Source: Streptococcus mitis
GTDB lineage: Bacteria; Bacillota; Bacilli; Lactobacillales; Streptococcaceae
DNA: 64,000 nt
Assembly (NCBI GenBank): GCA_001560895.1
Contig: CP014326.1
Span: 1,872,001 to 1,936,000, forward strand
Reading direction: 5' to 3'
The position numbers were made by a program, and so were the translations under genes. The notes beneath the pieces were generated by a model. That model made no database searches, was not told where the DNA came from, and saw only the letters and a list, made by a program, of their open reading frames with translations. Shown here piece by piece: positions 29,291 to 39,144 of the stretch; the stretch's first letter is position 1; the number at the start of each line of letters is the position of its first letter.

Positions 29291-30030
29291 TGACACAAGC
29301 AATCCTTGAAATTAAACACCTCAAAAAATCCTATGGACAAAACGAAGTGCTAAAAGACATTTCTCTCACTGTCCACAAGGGAGAAGTTATCTCTATCATC
29401 GGAAGCTCTGGAAGCGGAAAATCGACCTTCCTCCGCTCCATTAACCTACTCGAAACGCCAACTGATGGACAAATCCTTTATCATGGGCAAAACATCCTCG
29501 AAAAAGGTTATGACCTCACACAATACCGTGAAAAGTTGGGAATGGTGTTCCAATCCTTTAATCTCTTTGAAAATCTCAACGTTCTTGAAAATACAATCGT
29601 CGCTCAGACAACTGTCCTTAAACGTGAACGTACAGAAGCTGAAAAGATTGCCAAAGAAAACCTAGAAAAGGTCGGTATGGGGGAACGCTACTGGCAAGCG
29701 AAACCAAAACAACTCTCAGGTGGTCAAAAACAACGTGTGGCCATTGCTCGTGCCCTTTCAATGAATCCTGATGCTATTCTCTTTGATGAACCAACATCAG
29801 CTCTCGATCCAGAAATGGTTGGAGAAGTACTTAAAATCATGCAGGAACTTGCCCAAGAAGGCTTGACTATGATTGTCGTAACCCACGAAATGGAATTCGC
29901 CCGTGATGTCTCCCACCGTGTGATCTTTATGGATAAGGGAGTAATCGCTGAAGAAGGCAAACCAGAAGATCTCTTCACCAATCCTAAAGAAGACCGTACA
30001 AAAGAATTCCTTCAACGTTATCTCAAATAA
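29290..30030 (+). CDS. Polar amino acid ABC transporter ATP-binding protein
   Basis: This 246-residue ATPase of the GlnQ family has Walker [10 protein letters not shown] (residues 38-46), signature [15 protein letters not shown] and Walker [15 protein letters not shown]. The following [20 protein letters not shown] is the typical H-loop region of amino acid importers. It shares one base with the preceding binding protein/permease gene and ends at a terminator. Confidence 0.95.
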   Translation: MTQAILEIKHLKKSYGQNEVLKDISLTVHKGEVISIIGSSGSGKSTFLRSINLLETPTDGQILYHGQNILEKGYDLTQYREKLGMVFQSFNLFENLNVLENTIVAQTTVLKRERTEAEKIAKENLEKVGMGERYWQAKPKQLSGGQKQRVAIARALSMNPDAILFDEPTSALDPEMVGEVLKIMQELAQEGLTMIVVTHEMEFARDVSHRVIFMDKGVIAEEGKPEDLFTNPKEDRTKEFLQRYLK

Positions 30031-30034
30031 AAAG

Positions 30035-30065
30035 AAAAGGCTGCATCAATCGTGCAGTCTTTTTG
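30035..30065 (+). terminator. Terminator of the amino acid transporter operon
   Basis: AGGCTGCA pairs with TGCAGTCT across a 7-base loop and is followed by TTTTT. Confidence 0.8.
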
Positions 30066-30119
30066 CTTGGTCAAAATGAAAAGGCAGACCCAATTCAAGA
30101 ATCCGCCATTATCCAAAGA

Positions 30120-30335
30120 TTAATCTTCAAATTTTTCATGATTTTTTTCATAGAAATCAATTAAACCTAGAGCTGTTTCAAATGAAATATTTTTTACTTT
30201 TGCACGACCCTGCGCTAGAGCAATGATAGACATTTCACGCGCATTCGTTTCTTTAGAGATACGGTAGCCTGTGATTTTCTTATCACGAACCCAGCCAACA
30301 ACTGATTCTACTTTTTCAAAGTTTGACTTAGCCAT
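30120..30335 (-). CDS. Small hypothetical protein, possible helix-turn-helix
   Basis: This 71-residue protein is not one I can name. Residues 20-66 (ITGYRISKETNAREMSIIAL...ISFETALGLIDFYEKN) have the rhythm of a Cro/XRE-type helix-turn-helix, with ISKETN as the first helix and a closing ISFETALGLIDFY helix. A good GGAGAAGG ribosome site precedes the ATG. It stands alone between the transporter operon and the AT-rich gap. Confidence 0.7.
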   Translation of the reverse strand: MAKSNFEKVESVVGWVRDKKITGYRISKETNAREMSIIALAQGRAKVKNISFETALGLIDFYEKNHEKFED

Positions 30336-30984
30336 GTCCTTCTCCTATTTTCTTCTTTACGATATATTATTCTATACGTTTTTATGTCTTTTGTCAATAA
30401 AAAAACATATATTCAATAAAATAAAAGATTTTTATTTTTCTTACTTCTTTTTTAAAGCCGATAATATATAGGTTTTTAGTTGCTATAACCCATTAGTAAG
30501 CACCAAAAAAATAATTGAATTATTAAACTTCAAATTTGCAAAAATATTCAATTAGGAAAAATACCAGCTTCTCAATAGGATAAACAGGAGTCATATTCTA
30601 TATCTTCATTTTAATCTATAAGTTTGTCAAAGATAATCTTCCTTTTCGGACTACCTCATATCTATTTCATCCTTTCTATTTCCTTGGTTCCCTTCCTGTT
30701 ACTATTTAACTTTTTCAACCGGTACAATTGACTTATCTCATCAAATTTTGCATATTCTTATAACACACCGCGATTACAATCAGCATTTAGAATAGCACTT
30801 CCTAATATTCCAACTGCTCTACTCACCTCATATCACTGCTGCCATATCCTTATTTTCAATCAACTCACCAAGTTTAGCTTATGAACATTGATTATTTTTT
30901 CTAATTCCTATTATATTTAGCCAAATTCGAAATTAGATATATATATAATATGGCATTCTAAAAAACATCCCTATATATAACAAG

Positions 30985-31098
30985 TCATTCTTCTTTATTA
31001 TTATAAACTGAAACAAAAATAATAGGTACTATAATAAGTTGTAGTAGAAATAGTACGATAATTTTCCTAAGTTCATAGGAATCGCCCCCTTTCTTCAC
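30985..31098 (-). other. Possible small hydrophobic peptide frame
   Basis: A GTG at 31098 opens a 37-codon frame with a central hydrophobic stretch (IIVLFLLQLIIVPIIFVSV) and the charged end YNNKEE. The GTG lies at the predicted transcription start, so it would have to be read without a leader. A second start, ATG at 31076, has a strong AAGGGGG site but opens only a 15-codon frame (31029-31076). Moving back one base at GGAAAA would join it to the hydrophobic frame and give 30 residues. Size and profile resemble small membrane toxins or signal peptides; function unknown. Confidence 0.3.
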
Positions 31099-31102
31099 CC
31101 TC

Positions 31103-31131
31103 ATTATAGCACCTATACATCTATTGTGCAA
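31103..31131 (-). promoter_or_regulatory. Strong promoter with no annotated gene
   Basis: The -35 TTGCAC (31126-31131) and perfect -10 TATAAT (31103-31108) have a 17-base spacer, firing leftwards into the AT-rich gap. Confidence 0.6.
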
Positions 31132-31157
31132 ATAATATGATATTTTTTTATTAATCC

Positions 31158-32408
31158 TCAGACAAGCATATTATAGAGCGTTTCATTACCATTTAAGTTA
31201 ATATAAGCTGGATCGAAACCTTCCATTCTACGAATCAAACCTGCATAATCATGCTTATCTGCCAAAGCGATCCCAATCAATACAGGCCCTGTCCCCTTAC
31301 TAGCTCGTTTGATATACTCAAAGCGTGTGATATCATCATTTGGCCCCAGAATATCATTTACAAACTCACGCAGAGCACCTGGACGCTGTGGAAAATTGAC
31401 CACAAAGTAATGCTTGATGCCATCATAAATCAAGGCACGCTCTTCCATTTCTGGCATACGGTTGATATCGTTATTTCCTCCAGAAATGATACAACAAATG
31501 GTTTTCCCCTTGATATATTCAGCCAAAACCTCTAAAGAGGCGATACTAGCTGCACCAGCAGGTTCCGCGACAATCCCTTGTTTAGAGTAGAGGTCAATCA
31601 AAGTTTCAGAAATCAATCCCTCATCGACACCTACCAAAGTTTGAACATGTTGACGAGTTGCCTCATAGGTCAATTGTCCCACCTTTTGCACAGCAATTCC
31701 ATCCGCAAATTTATCAATTTCTTTTAGTTTGACAGGTCCACCAGCTTCAAAGGCAGCCTTCATAGAACGTGCTCCATTAGCCTCTACCCCAATGATTTCA
31801 ATCTCTGGGCTTGTTTCCTTGATATAAGTAGAAACCCCAGCAATGAGACCTCCGCCGCCAACAGGGACCAAAACAGCATCAAAATCAATCGATTCTTTTC
31901 GAGCTTCTTCTAAAATCTCATAAGCAACTGTCCCTTGACCAGCTTGAACATGGGCATCATCAAAGGGATCAATAAAGGTACGGTTTTCAGAGAGTGTAAA
32001 TTCTTGAGCTGCTTTAGCTGAGGCATCAAAAGTATCTCCAACTAGTTTAATGGTTACGAAGTCCCCACCAAAAAAGCGAACTTGACTAATCTTTTGTTGC
32101 GGTGTTGTAATAGGCATAAAAATAGTTGCAGGGATTTTCATTTCATTACAAGTATAGGCTACTCCCTGAGCATGATTTCCCGCAGAAGCGCAGACTACCC
32201 CACGCTCACGCTCTTCCTTGCTGAGCTGGGAAATGGCATAATAGGCACCACGAATTTTAAAGGAACGAACACGTTGAGCATTTTCCTTTTTCAAATAAAT
32301 CTTAGCACCATACTTCTCCGATAAGTAATGGTCATAATCCAGCGGGGTATTCACAACCACACCGTTCAAGACCTTATGAGCCTTGATGATATCTTTTGAA
32401 CTTAACAT
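31158..32408 (-). CDS. ilvA: Threonine dehydratase
   Basis: This 416-residue PLP enzyme makes 2-oxobutyrate from threonine, the first step of isoleucine synthesis. The PLP lysine is Lys51 in RSFKIRGA. The glycine-rich PVGGGGLIAGV phosphate loop and SGGNND follow. A single C-terminal ACT-like domain (about 330-416) should allow isoleucine control. Two ATGs are adjacent; the second fits AGGAG better and gives the usual length. It is separated from ilvC by a terminator, so it may have its own promoter or be partly read through. Confidence 0.95.
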   Translation of the reverse strand: MLSSKDIIKAHKVLNGVVVNTPLDYDHYLSEKYGAKIYLKKENAQRVRSFKIRGAYYAISQLSKEERERGVVCASAGNHAQGVAYTCNEMKIPATIFMPITTPQQKISQVRFFGGDFVTIKLVGDTFDASAKAAQEFTLSENRTFIDPFDDAHVQAGQGTVAYEILEEARKESIDFDAVLVPVGGGGLIAGVSTYIKETSPEIEIIGVEANGARSMKAAFEAGGPVKLKEIDKFADGIAVQKVGQLTYEATRQHVQTLVGVDEGLISETLIDLYSKQGIVAEPAGAASIASLEVLAEYIKGKTICCIISGGNNDINRMPEMEERALIYDGIKHYFVVNFPQRPGALREFVNDILGPNDDITRFEYIKRASKGTGPVLIGIALADKHDYAGLIRRMEGFDPAYINLNGNETLYNMLV

Positions 32409-32473
32409 CATTTTCTCCTAGACTATTTCATACTATCACAATCCATCCTCTTAAAAGAAAGATGAATTGATTA

Positions 32474-32500
32474 TAAAAGCGAGTTAGTCCCCCAACTCGC
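32474..32500 (-). terminator. Terminator between ilvC and ilvA
   Basis: On the minus strand GCGAGTT pairs with AACTCGC across a GGGGGACT loop, followed by TTTTATAA. Confidence 0.75.
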
Positions 32501-32521
32501 CTTCACCTTAATTTCTATAAA

Positions 32522-33568
<1,047 letters not shown>

Positions 33569-33610
33569 TTATTGCCTTTTAGGCTGGTTTAACAAATTTA
33601 AGTTGGATTT

Positions 33611-34087
33611 TTAATCGCGGGTAAATCCAGTTGCACCCGTACGAGCGATATTGCGAATACCGTATGGTCGAATGACTCGCAATAGAGCTTCACTCTTTTC
33701 AGCATTTCCTGTCATCTGAATGGTAATCGAGTTTGGCGCTACGTCTACCACCGTTGCACGGAAAGGTTGAATAATCGCTAGAATCTCAGCGCGCTTCTCA
33801 GCTGGCGCTGCCATCTTAACCAAAATCACCTCGCGCTCCAAGTGTGGTTTATCTGTAATATCTCTAATGCGAATCACATCAATCTGACGATTGAGTTGCT
33901 TAATGATTTGCTCCACTTCATCATGTGAAGCTACATCAATAATAATGGTGATACGCGATACATTCGGATCTTCTGTTGCTCCAACAGAGATGCTTTCGAT
34001 ATTAACCTGACGGCGAGACAGGACACCGGTAAAGCGATTGAGGACTCCTGAACGATTTTGTAGTTTTGCTGTTAACATTCTACGCAT
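33611..34087 (-). CDS. ilvH: Acetolactate synthase small subunit
   Basis: This 158-residue regulatory subunit has an N-terminal ACT domain (RMLTAKLQNRSGVLNRFTGVLSRRQVNIESISVG) that binds valine, and a C-terminal domain that activates the large subunit. Its start overlaps the end of ilvB by 8 bases, a sign of coupled translation. Confidence 0.95.
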   Translation of the reverse strand: MRRMLTAKLQNRSGVLNRFTGVLSRRQVNIESISVGATEDPNVSRITIIIDVASHDEVEQIIKQLNRQIDVIRIRDITDKPHLEREVILVKMAAPAEKRAEILAIIQPFRATVVDVAPNSITIQMTGNAEKSEALLRVIRPYGIRNIARTGATGFTRD

Positions 34088-35780
34088 GGAACTTCACCCC
34101 CAACATCTCATGATTACTCTTACCAGCTGGTACCATTGGTAACACCTGTTCCTTACGAGAAATATCTACCTCGATTAGCATAGGAACATCCTCAGTGATG
34201 ACTTCAAGGTCTTGATCCAAGGTCTCAGGATTGTCAAACTTATAGTTTTTAATACCGTAAGCTTGTGCCATCAATTGGAAATCTGGAAGGGTATCAAAGA
34301 CTGACTCAGATGTTCTACCTTCATAGAAGGATTCCTGCCACTGACGAACCATTCCAAGCGAGTGGTTGTTCAGCATAACCACCTTGATTGGCACCTTGTA
34401 AATGTTCAAAATAGCCAATTCTTGGTTAGTCATTTGGAAACCACCATCCCCAACAAACAAGACTACTTCCTTATCTGGGTTGGCAATTTTAGCACCGATT
34501 GCTGCTGGAATTCCAAATCCCATGGTTCCTAAACCACCTGAAGTCACTAACTGACGTTCATTTTGGTAGGGATAATACTGGGCTGTCCACATTTGGTGTT
34601 GACCAACGTCTGTTACCACAATGGCATCTCCATTCGTCAATTCACCAATTCGTTCAATAACAGCTTGCGGCTGAACCACACGCTCTTTCTTATCATAAGA
34701 ACGAACGCGGTTCTTGTCCTTGGTAACTTTTTCAATCCATTTTTCAGTATTGTTATGAACTGTCGGTTCAGCCAGCAACATTTGCAAGGCTTTCTTAGCA
34801 TCTCCAACTACAGGAATATCTGCACTGATAATCTTGCCAATCTCGGCTGGGTCAATATCAATGTGAGCAACCTTAGCATTCTTAGCGAAAGTCTTAGGAT
34901 TCCCAGTCAAGCGGTCATCGAAACGACAACCAATACTAATCATAAAGTCCGCTTCCGTCATGGCAATATTAGCTGCGAATGACCCGTGCATACCTCCCAT
35001 TCCAAGGAAGAGTGGATGACTCGTTGCAATCGTACCTTGCCCCAAAAGACTGGTTACCACTGGAATTTGATATCGCTCTGCAAATTCATTTAGTTCCGCA
35101 GCAGCTTCAGCATAACTAATTCCACCACCAGCTAGCAAGACTGGCTTTTTAGCCTTGGATAATTGCTTCAAAATTTTCTTGATTTGCATATCATTTGGCT
35201 CAAGAGTCGGTTGATAGCTTGGTAGGTTCACTTCTGGTGAATAGATGAAGTCCGTTTCTAAAGCAGATACGTCTTTAGGTAGGTCAATGACAACTGGCCC
35301 TGGACGTCCTGTAGTTGCGATATGGACAGCTTCCGTAATGATTCGAGGGATATCAGCTGTCTCACGAACTTGGTAATTGTACTTAGTGATTGGCATGGTA
35401 ATTCCAACAATGTCTGCCTCCTGAAAGGCATCTTTCCCAATTCCTGCTCGCGCCACCTGACCTGTAAAGACCAAAAGGGGAACACTGTCGCTCATGGCAT
35501 CCGCAATCCCTGTAATGGCATTTGTTGCTCCTGGTCCGCTAGTGACGACGGCAACACCCAACTTTCCAGTTGATTTGGCATAACCTTCAGCTTCATGCAG
35601 ACAACCTTGCTCATGGCGTCCTAGAATGTGGCGAATGCCTTTAAAATTATATATCGCATCATAAAAAGGCAAGACTGCACCACCAGGATAACCAAAGATG
35701 GTATCAATTCCTAAATCACGAAGTGTTTCCAAAACTAGGTCAGACCCCGTCTTAGGAGATTCTAAACTGATTTTCTCCAT
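34080..35780 (-). CDS. ilvB: Acetolactate synthase large subunit
   Basis: This 566-residue thiamine-diphosphate and FAD enzyme makes acetolactate or acetohydroxybutyrate in branched-chain amino acid synthesis. Recognisable parts are GYPGGAVLPFYDAI with the catalytic Glu in RHEQGCLHEAEGYA, and the cofactor motif GDGGFQMTNQELAILNIYKVPIKVVMLNN. It opens the ilvB-ilvH-ilvC operon, which has a CodY box upstream. Confidence 0.97.
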   Translation of the reverse strand: MEKISLESPKTGSDLVLETLRDLGIDTIFGYPGGAVLPFYDAIYNFKGIRHILGRHEQGCLHEAEGYAKSTGKLGVAVVTSGPGATNAITGIADAMSDSVPLLVFTGQVARAGIGKDAFQEADIVGITMPITKYNYQVRETADIPRIITEAVHIATTGRPGPVVIDLPKDVSALETDFIYSPEVNLPSYQPTLEPNDMQIKKILKQLSKAKKPVLLAGGGISYAEAAAELNEFAERYQIPVVTSLLGQGTIATSHPLFLGMGGMHGSFAANIAMTEADFMISIGCRFDDRLTGNPKTFAKNAKVAHIDIDPAEIGKIISADIPVVGDAKKALQMLLAEPTVHNNTEKWIEKVTKDKNRVRSYDKKERVVQPQAVIERIGELTNGDAIVVTDVGQHQMWTAQYYPYQNERQLVTSGGLGTMGFGIPAAIGAKIANPDKEVVLFVGDGGFQMTNQELAILNIYKVPIKVVMLNNHSLGMVRQWQESFYEGRTSESVFDTLPDFQLMAQAYGIKNYKFDNPETLDQDLEVITEDVPMLIEVDISRKEQVLPMVPAGKSNHEMLGVKFHA

Positions 35781-35818
35781 TGTTCCCCTTTCTTTCCTCT
35801 TAAAAATAACTTGTTACT

Positions 35819-35873
35819 ATCATACCACTTTTTCAAAATTTTTCAAGACAAAAGAAGAAATTTTCTGAATTTT
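35819..35873 (-). promoter_or_regulatory. ilvB promoter and CodY box
   Basis: On the minus strand a -35 TTGAAA (35841-35846) and -10 TATGAT (35819-35824) have a 16-base spacer. Upstream at 35859-35873 lies AATTTTCTGAATTTT, which matches the CodY box AATTTTCWGAAAATT at 13 of 15 positions. This fits branched-chain amino acid control by CodY. Confidence 0.75.
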
Positions 35874-35943
35874 CTATTTTAACGTTTATTTATGAATGTT
35901 ATTTTAGTTTTTATTTAAAAGATACCGATTTCATTATTTAAAA

Positions 35944-35970
35944 AGAAAAAAAGAACCGATTTCTCAGTTC
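35944..35970 (-). terminator. Terminator of the asp23-fakA operon
   Basis: On the minus strand GAACTGA-GAAA-TCGGTTC is followed by TTTTTTTC. Confidence 0.8.
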
Positions 35971-35980
35971 TTCATTAATC

Positions 35981-37648
35981 TTATTCTACACTAAATAGGT
36001 ATGGGTAAACAGGTTGTTGACCTTGATGAATCTCGACTTCAACATCTTCGAATTCTTCTGCGATTTCTTGGGCAATTTCATTGGCAAGTTCTTCGCTTCC
36101 GTCTTCACCGACATAGAAGGTTACGATTTCACTATCTTCATCCAACATATGTTTCAATGTTTCAGTCAATGTTTGGTGCATGTCAGGATTTGACACAAGG
36201 ATTTTCCCATCCACCATACCAAGATTATCATTTTCATGGATTTCTAAGCCATCAATGGTTGTATCACGAACAGCTGTTGTGACGCTTCCGCTAACGACAT
36301 CGCTAAGAGCTGCAGTCATACGCTCTTGGTTTTCTTCGATGGACTTGCTTGGATCAAAGGCGAGAAGACTTGTCAAACCTTGTGGCAAAGTACGAGCTTC
36401 CACCACTACTGCTGGTTGCTCCAAAACTTCTGCTGCAGATTGAGCTGCCATGAAGATATTTTTGTTGTTTGGTAGAAAGATAATGTTACGAGCATTGACC
36501 TGTTCAACAGCCTTGATAAAGTCTTCTGTTGAAGGGTTCATGGTTTGACCGCCTTCGATAACATAATCCACACCTTGAGAACGGAAGATATCTGCTAGAC
36601 CTTTACCAGCCACTACAGCAATCAAAGCATACTCTTTTTCTTCAGCCGGCTTGCTAACTTGAGCAGCTTCTTTTTCAACCTGTGCTTCGTGTTGGTTACG
36701 CATATTGTCAACTTTTACCTTGACCAAGCTACCATATTTGAGACCTTCTTGCATAACAAGTCCTGGATCTTCTGTATGGACATGGACTTTGACGATTTCA
36801 TCATCATTGACAACAAGGAGAGAATCCCCGAGTTCATTCAAGTAGTTACGGAACTCGTCGTAGTCAAAATCTTTGGCATAGGTTGGACCTTGCTTAAGAG
36901 CTACCATAATTTCAGTACAGTAACCAAAGGTAATGTCCTCAGTCGCCACATGACCAGCCACAGACTTATGGTGCTCTGCATTGATCATTTCGCTCATGTT
37001 GGCAGGAGTGGCTACAAAGTCCTCAGATGCAATATATTCGCCAGTAAGGGCTGAAAGGAAACCTTCGTAGATAAAGACCAATCCTTGACCACCTGAGTCC
37101 ACAACGCCAACTTCCTTCAATACTGGAAGCATGTCTGGCGTTTTAGCTAGAGCAGTTTTAGCACCTTCCAAGGCTGCGCGCATGACTTCAACAGCGTCAT
37201 CTGTTTGCTCAGCTTTTTTCTTAGCACCGATAGCAGCCCCACGAGAAACTGTCAAAATCGTTCCTTCAACTGGTTTCATAACTGCCTTGTAGGCAACTTC
37301 CACACCTGATTGGAAAGCAAGGGCCAAGTCTTGACCTGTTAACTCGTCTTTATCCTTGATAGCTTGTGAAAATCCACGGAAAAGCTGAGACGTAATAACT
37401 CCTGAGTTCCCACGCGCACCCATCAAAAGACCTTTGGCAAGAATGCTCGCTACCTCTCCAACTGTAGAAGCTGGCTTGTCTGCAACTTCTTTAGCTCCAT
37501 TTTCAATGGTCATTCCCATGTTTGTTCCTGTATCTCCATCTGGAACTGGAAAGACGTTTAATGAATTGACATATTCAGCTTGCTTATTCAAGCGAGTTGA
37601 TGCAGCCTGCACCATTTCTTGAAATAAGCTAGTAGTAATTTTTGACAC
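35981..37648 (-). CDS. fakA: Fatty acid kinase catalytic subunit FakA (DAK2/YloV)
   Basis: This 555-residue protein has an N-terminal DAK2 kinase domain with NVFPVPDGDTGTNM (residues 31-44), whose aspartates bind magnesium-ATP. The C-terminal half includes a FakB-contacting domain. With FakB proteins it phosphorylates exogenous fatty acids for phospholipid synthesis. It begins 2 bases after the Asp23-like gene ends, as in the usual yloU-yloV pair. Confidence 0.92.
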   Translation of the reverse strand: MSKITTSLFQEMVQAASTRLNKQAEYVNSLNVFPVPDGDTGTNMGMTIENGAKEVADKPASTVGEVASILAKGLLMGARGNSGVITSQLFRGFSQAIKDKDELTGQDLALAFQSGVEVAYKAVMKPVEGTILTVSRGAAIGAKKKAEQTDDAVEVMRAALEGAKTALAKTPDMLPVLKEVGVVDSGGQGLVFIYEGFLSALTGEYIASEDFVATPANMSEMINAEHHKSVAGHVATEDITFGYCTEIMVALKQGPTYAKDFDYDEFRNYLNELGDSLLVVNDDEIVKVHVHTEDPGLVMQEGLKYGSLVKVKVDNMRNQHEAQVEKEAAQVSKPAEEKEYALIAVVAGKGLADIFRSQGVDYVIEGGQTMNPSTEDFIKAVEQVNARNIIFLPNNKNIFMAAQSAAEVLEQPAVVVEARTLPQGLTSLLAFDPSKSIEENQERMTAALSDVVSGSVTTAVRDTTIDGLEIHENDNLGMVDGKILVSNPDMHQTLTETLKHMLDEDSEIVTFYVGEDGSEELANEIAQEIAEEFEDVEVEIHQGQQPVYPYLFSVE

Positions 37649-37650
37649 GG

Positions 37651-38016
37651 TTATTCTCCTACAACTTTGATATTTTGAATGTAGACATTTACAGTCTGAG
37701 CAGTAATTCCAAGCTGGTTTTCCAAACTAAAACGAACACGCTCTTGAATGTTTTTTGACACTTCGCTAATCTTTGTTCCGTAGCTCAACACGGTATATAC
37801 ATCAACTGCAATACTGCCATCTTCGGCTGCCTTTACGACAACACCTTTAGAATAATTTTCCTTACCTAGCAGGGCTTGGAAATTATCTTTGAGGGCATTT
37901 TTACTAGCCATACCGACCACACCAAAAATCTCAGTTGTTGCACCACCTACGACGGTTGCAATCACTTCATCTGTTAGTTCGATTTGACCATCTTTTGTAT
38001 TAATTTTTACAGTCAT
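37651..38016 (-). CDS. Asp23/YloU family protein
   Basis: This 121-residue alkaline shock-like protein (TDEVIATVVGGATTEIFGVVGMAS...) is partnered with FakA in Firmicutes. Its exact role is unclear; in staphylococci the homologue sits at the membrane and affects envelope stress. A longer frame exists upstream, but the ATG at 38016 is preceded by a GAGG site and gives the family length. Confidence 0.9.
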   Translation of the reverse strand: MTVKINTKDGQIELTDEVIATVVGGATTEIFGVVGMASKNALKDNFQALLGKENYSKGVVVKAAEDGSIAVDVYTVLSYGTKISEVSKNIQERVRFSLENQLGITAQTVNVYIQNIKVVGE

Positions 38017-38135
38017 CCTTTTTACCTCAACTAGTTGATACTCTATTTTATCATATTTCAGCCCAAGTGTAAAAGCAGAATACTGTATCAGCGGATATTT
38101 ACTCCGTTTTTCAAATGATTTTATACCCACAACAA

Positions 38136-38157
38136 AAGAAAAAAGACCCTAAGGTCT
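38136..38157 (-). terminator. Terminator of rpmB
   Basis: On the minus strand AGACC-TTAG-GGTCT is followed by TTTTTTC. It lies 15 bases after the rpmB stop. Confidence 0.7.
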
Positions 38158-38171
38158 CCTTACTTTCATTA

Positions 38172-38360
38172 TTAAACGCGTTCAACTTTACCTGATTTCA
38201 AAGCACGAGCTGAAGCCCAAACTTTTTTAGGTTTACCATCGATAAGAACAGTAACTTTTTGAAGGTTTGGTTTTACGGCACGTTTTGTTTGGTTCATCGC
38301 GTGTGAACGGTTGTTTCCTGATACAGTCTTACGACCTGTAAAGTAACATACTTTAGCCAT
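38172..38360 (-). CDS. rpmB: 50S ribosomal protein L28
   Basis: This 62-residue protein reads [22 protein letters not shown]..., the standard L28 start, ending in [12 protein letters not shown]. The ribosome site AGGAGG lies 8 bases before the ATG. It stands as a single-gene unit with its own terminator. A possible promoter (TTGCAA-17-TAACAT) lies at 38419-38447. Confidence 0.97.
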   Translation of the reverse strand: MAKVCYFTGRKTVSGNNRSHAMNQTKRAVKPNLQKVTVLIDGKPKKVWASARALKSGKVERV

Positions 38361-38465
38361 TGTGTTTTCCTCCTATTAGATCTAATATAGCGGATGTGCT
38401 AGCACCACATACCGTACTATGTTATCACACTTTCTTCATTTTTGCAAGGGAATTGGAAGATTTTT

Positions 38466-39140
38466 TTATTTAACGTAGACAATTCCCAACTTCCCAAAGG
38501 CCACATCTCCACGGATAATCAAGGTTTTGCTGGTTGGGGCTAGAGGAGTATCTGCCTTGGCTACGCCACAGAAAGTTTCTACCTTTAAATCAACTCCCCA
38601 ATGTTGAGGAACATAGATAACTGCATTGCCAAAACCGACTTCTATCTTCAAGGTTGCGCTATCTCCCAACATCTCTGCATTGTCATAATATATCTTGGCA
38701 TTGCCAAAACCAACTTCTACTTGATCTTCTACCAATTCTTGCTCTTGCTTGTAGAAAGTCCCAGTCCCAAAAGCAACTTCCTTATCTGTAAGAATGGTCT
38801 TTTTACCATCATACCACCATTTTTTCCCATTCCAAGTTCTGTTAGAATGAGTGAGTGCGCTGACACCCATTACGATTAAAATACTTGCCCAGAACAATGA
38901 CTGATTGGGAATTGGTAAAATGCCATAAAAGTGGTTAGCAATCATTAAGGCTACTAAAGCTGTAAAAGAAGCTGAAGTTAAGTGGCGACGCAACAAAGCT
39001 CCAACTGATTGATAAGCAAAAAATCCAATACCGATCAAGGGCCAAATTTGCCCACCGAATGAAGGGATTCCAAAATTCCCTTGTAATAATATTAAAGCCG
39101 CCAAAATAAGCAACACAATACCAAATGCTTTCTTTTTCAT
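38466..39140 (-). CDS. LiaF-like membrane protein
   Basis: This 224-residue protein has four N-terminal helices (residues about 5-95) and a soluble beta-rich C-terminal domain of the LiaF/DUF2154 'cell wall-active antibiotics response' type (VEVGFGNAKIYYDNAEMLG...). Homologues hold regulators in check at the membrane. It starts 4 bases after the LytTR gene stop, so the two form a regulator/partner pair. Its role here is inferred from this pairing. Confidence 0.85.
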   Translation of the reverse strand: MKKKAFGIVLLILAALILLQGNFGIPSFGGQIWPLIGIGFFAYQSVGALLRRHLTSASFTALVALMIANHFYGILPIPNQSLFWASILIVMGVSALTHSNRTWNGKKWWYDGKKTILTDKEVAFGTGTFYKQEQELVEDQVEVGFGNAKIYYDNAEMLGDSATLKIEVGFGNAVIYVPQHWGVDLKVETFCGVAKADTPLAPTSKTLIIRGDVAFGKLGIVYVK

Positions 39141-39144
39141 GTTC

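Larger units (their letters stand above)
30336..31157. other. AT-rich gap without an intact gene
   Basis: About 820 bases carry no long reading frame. The right end (30985-31131) has a strong minus-strand promoter and short open frames. The middle (about 30745-30915) contains minus-strand fragments resembling a decayed bacteriocin leader. Composition is very AT-rich, with an (AT)n tract near 30937-30950. I read it as decayed accessory DNA. Confidence 0.6.

Noticed and set aside
37981..38130. A 159-residue form of the Asp23-like protein
   Set aside because: The extra 38 residues match no family part; a ribosome site and the family start are at 38016.
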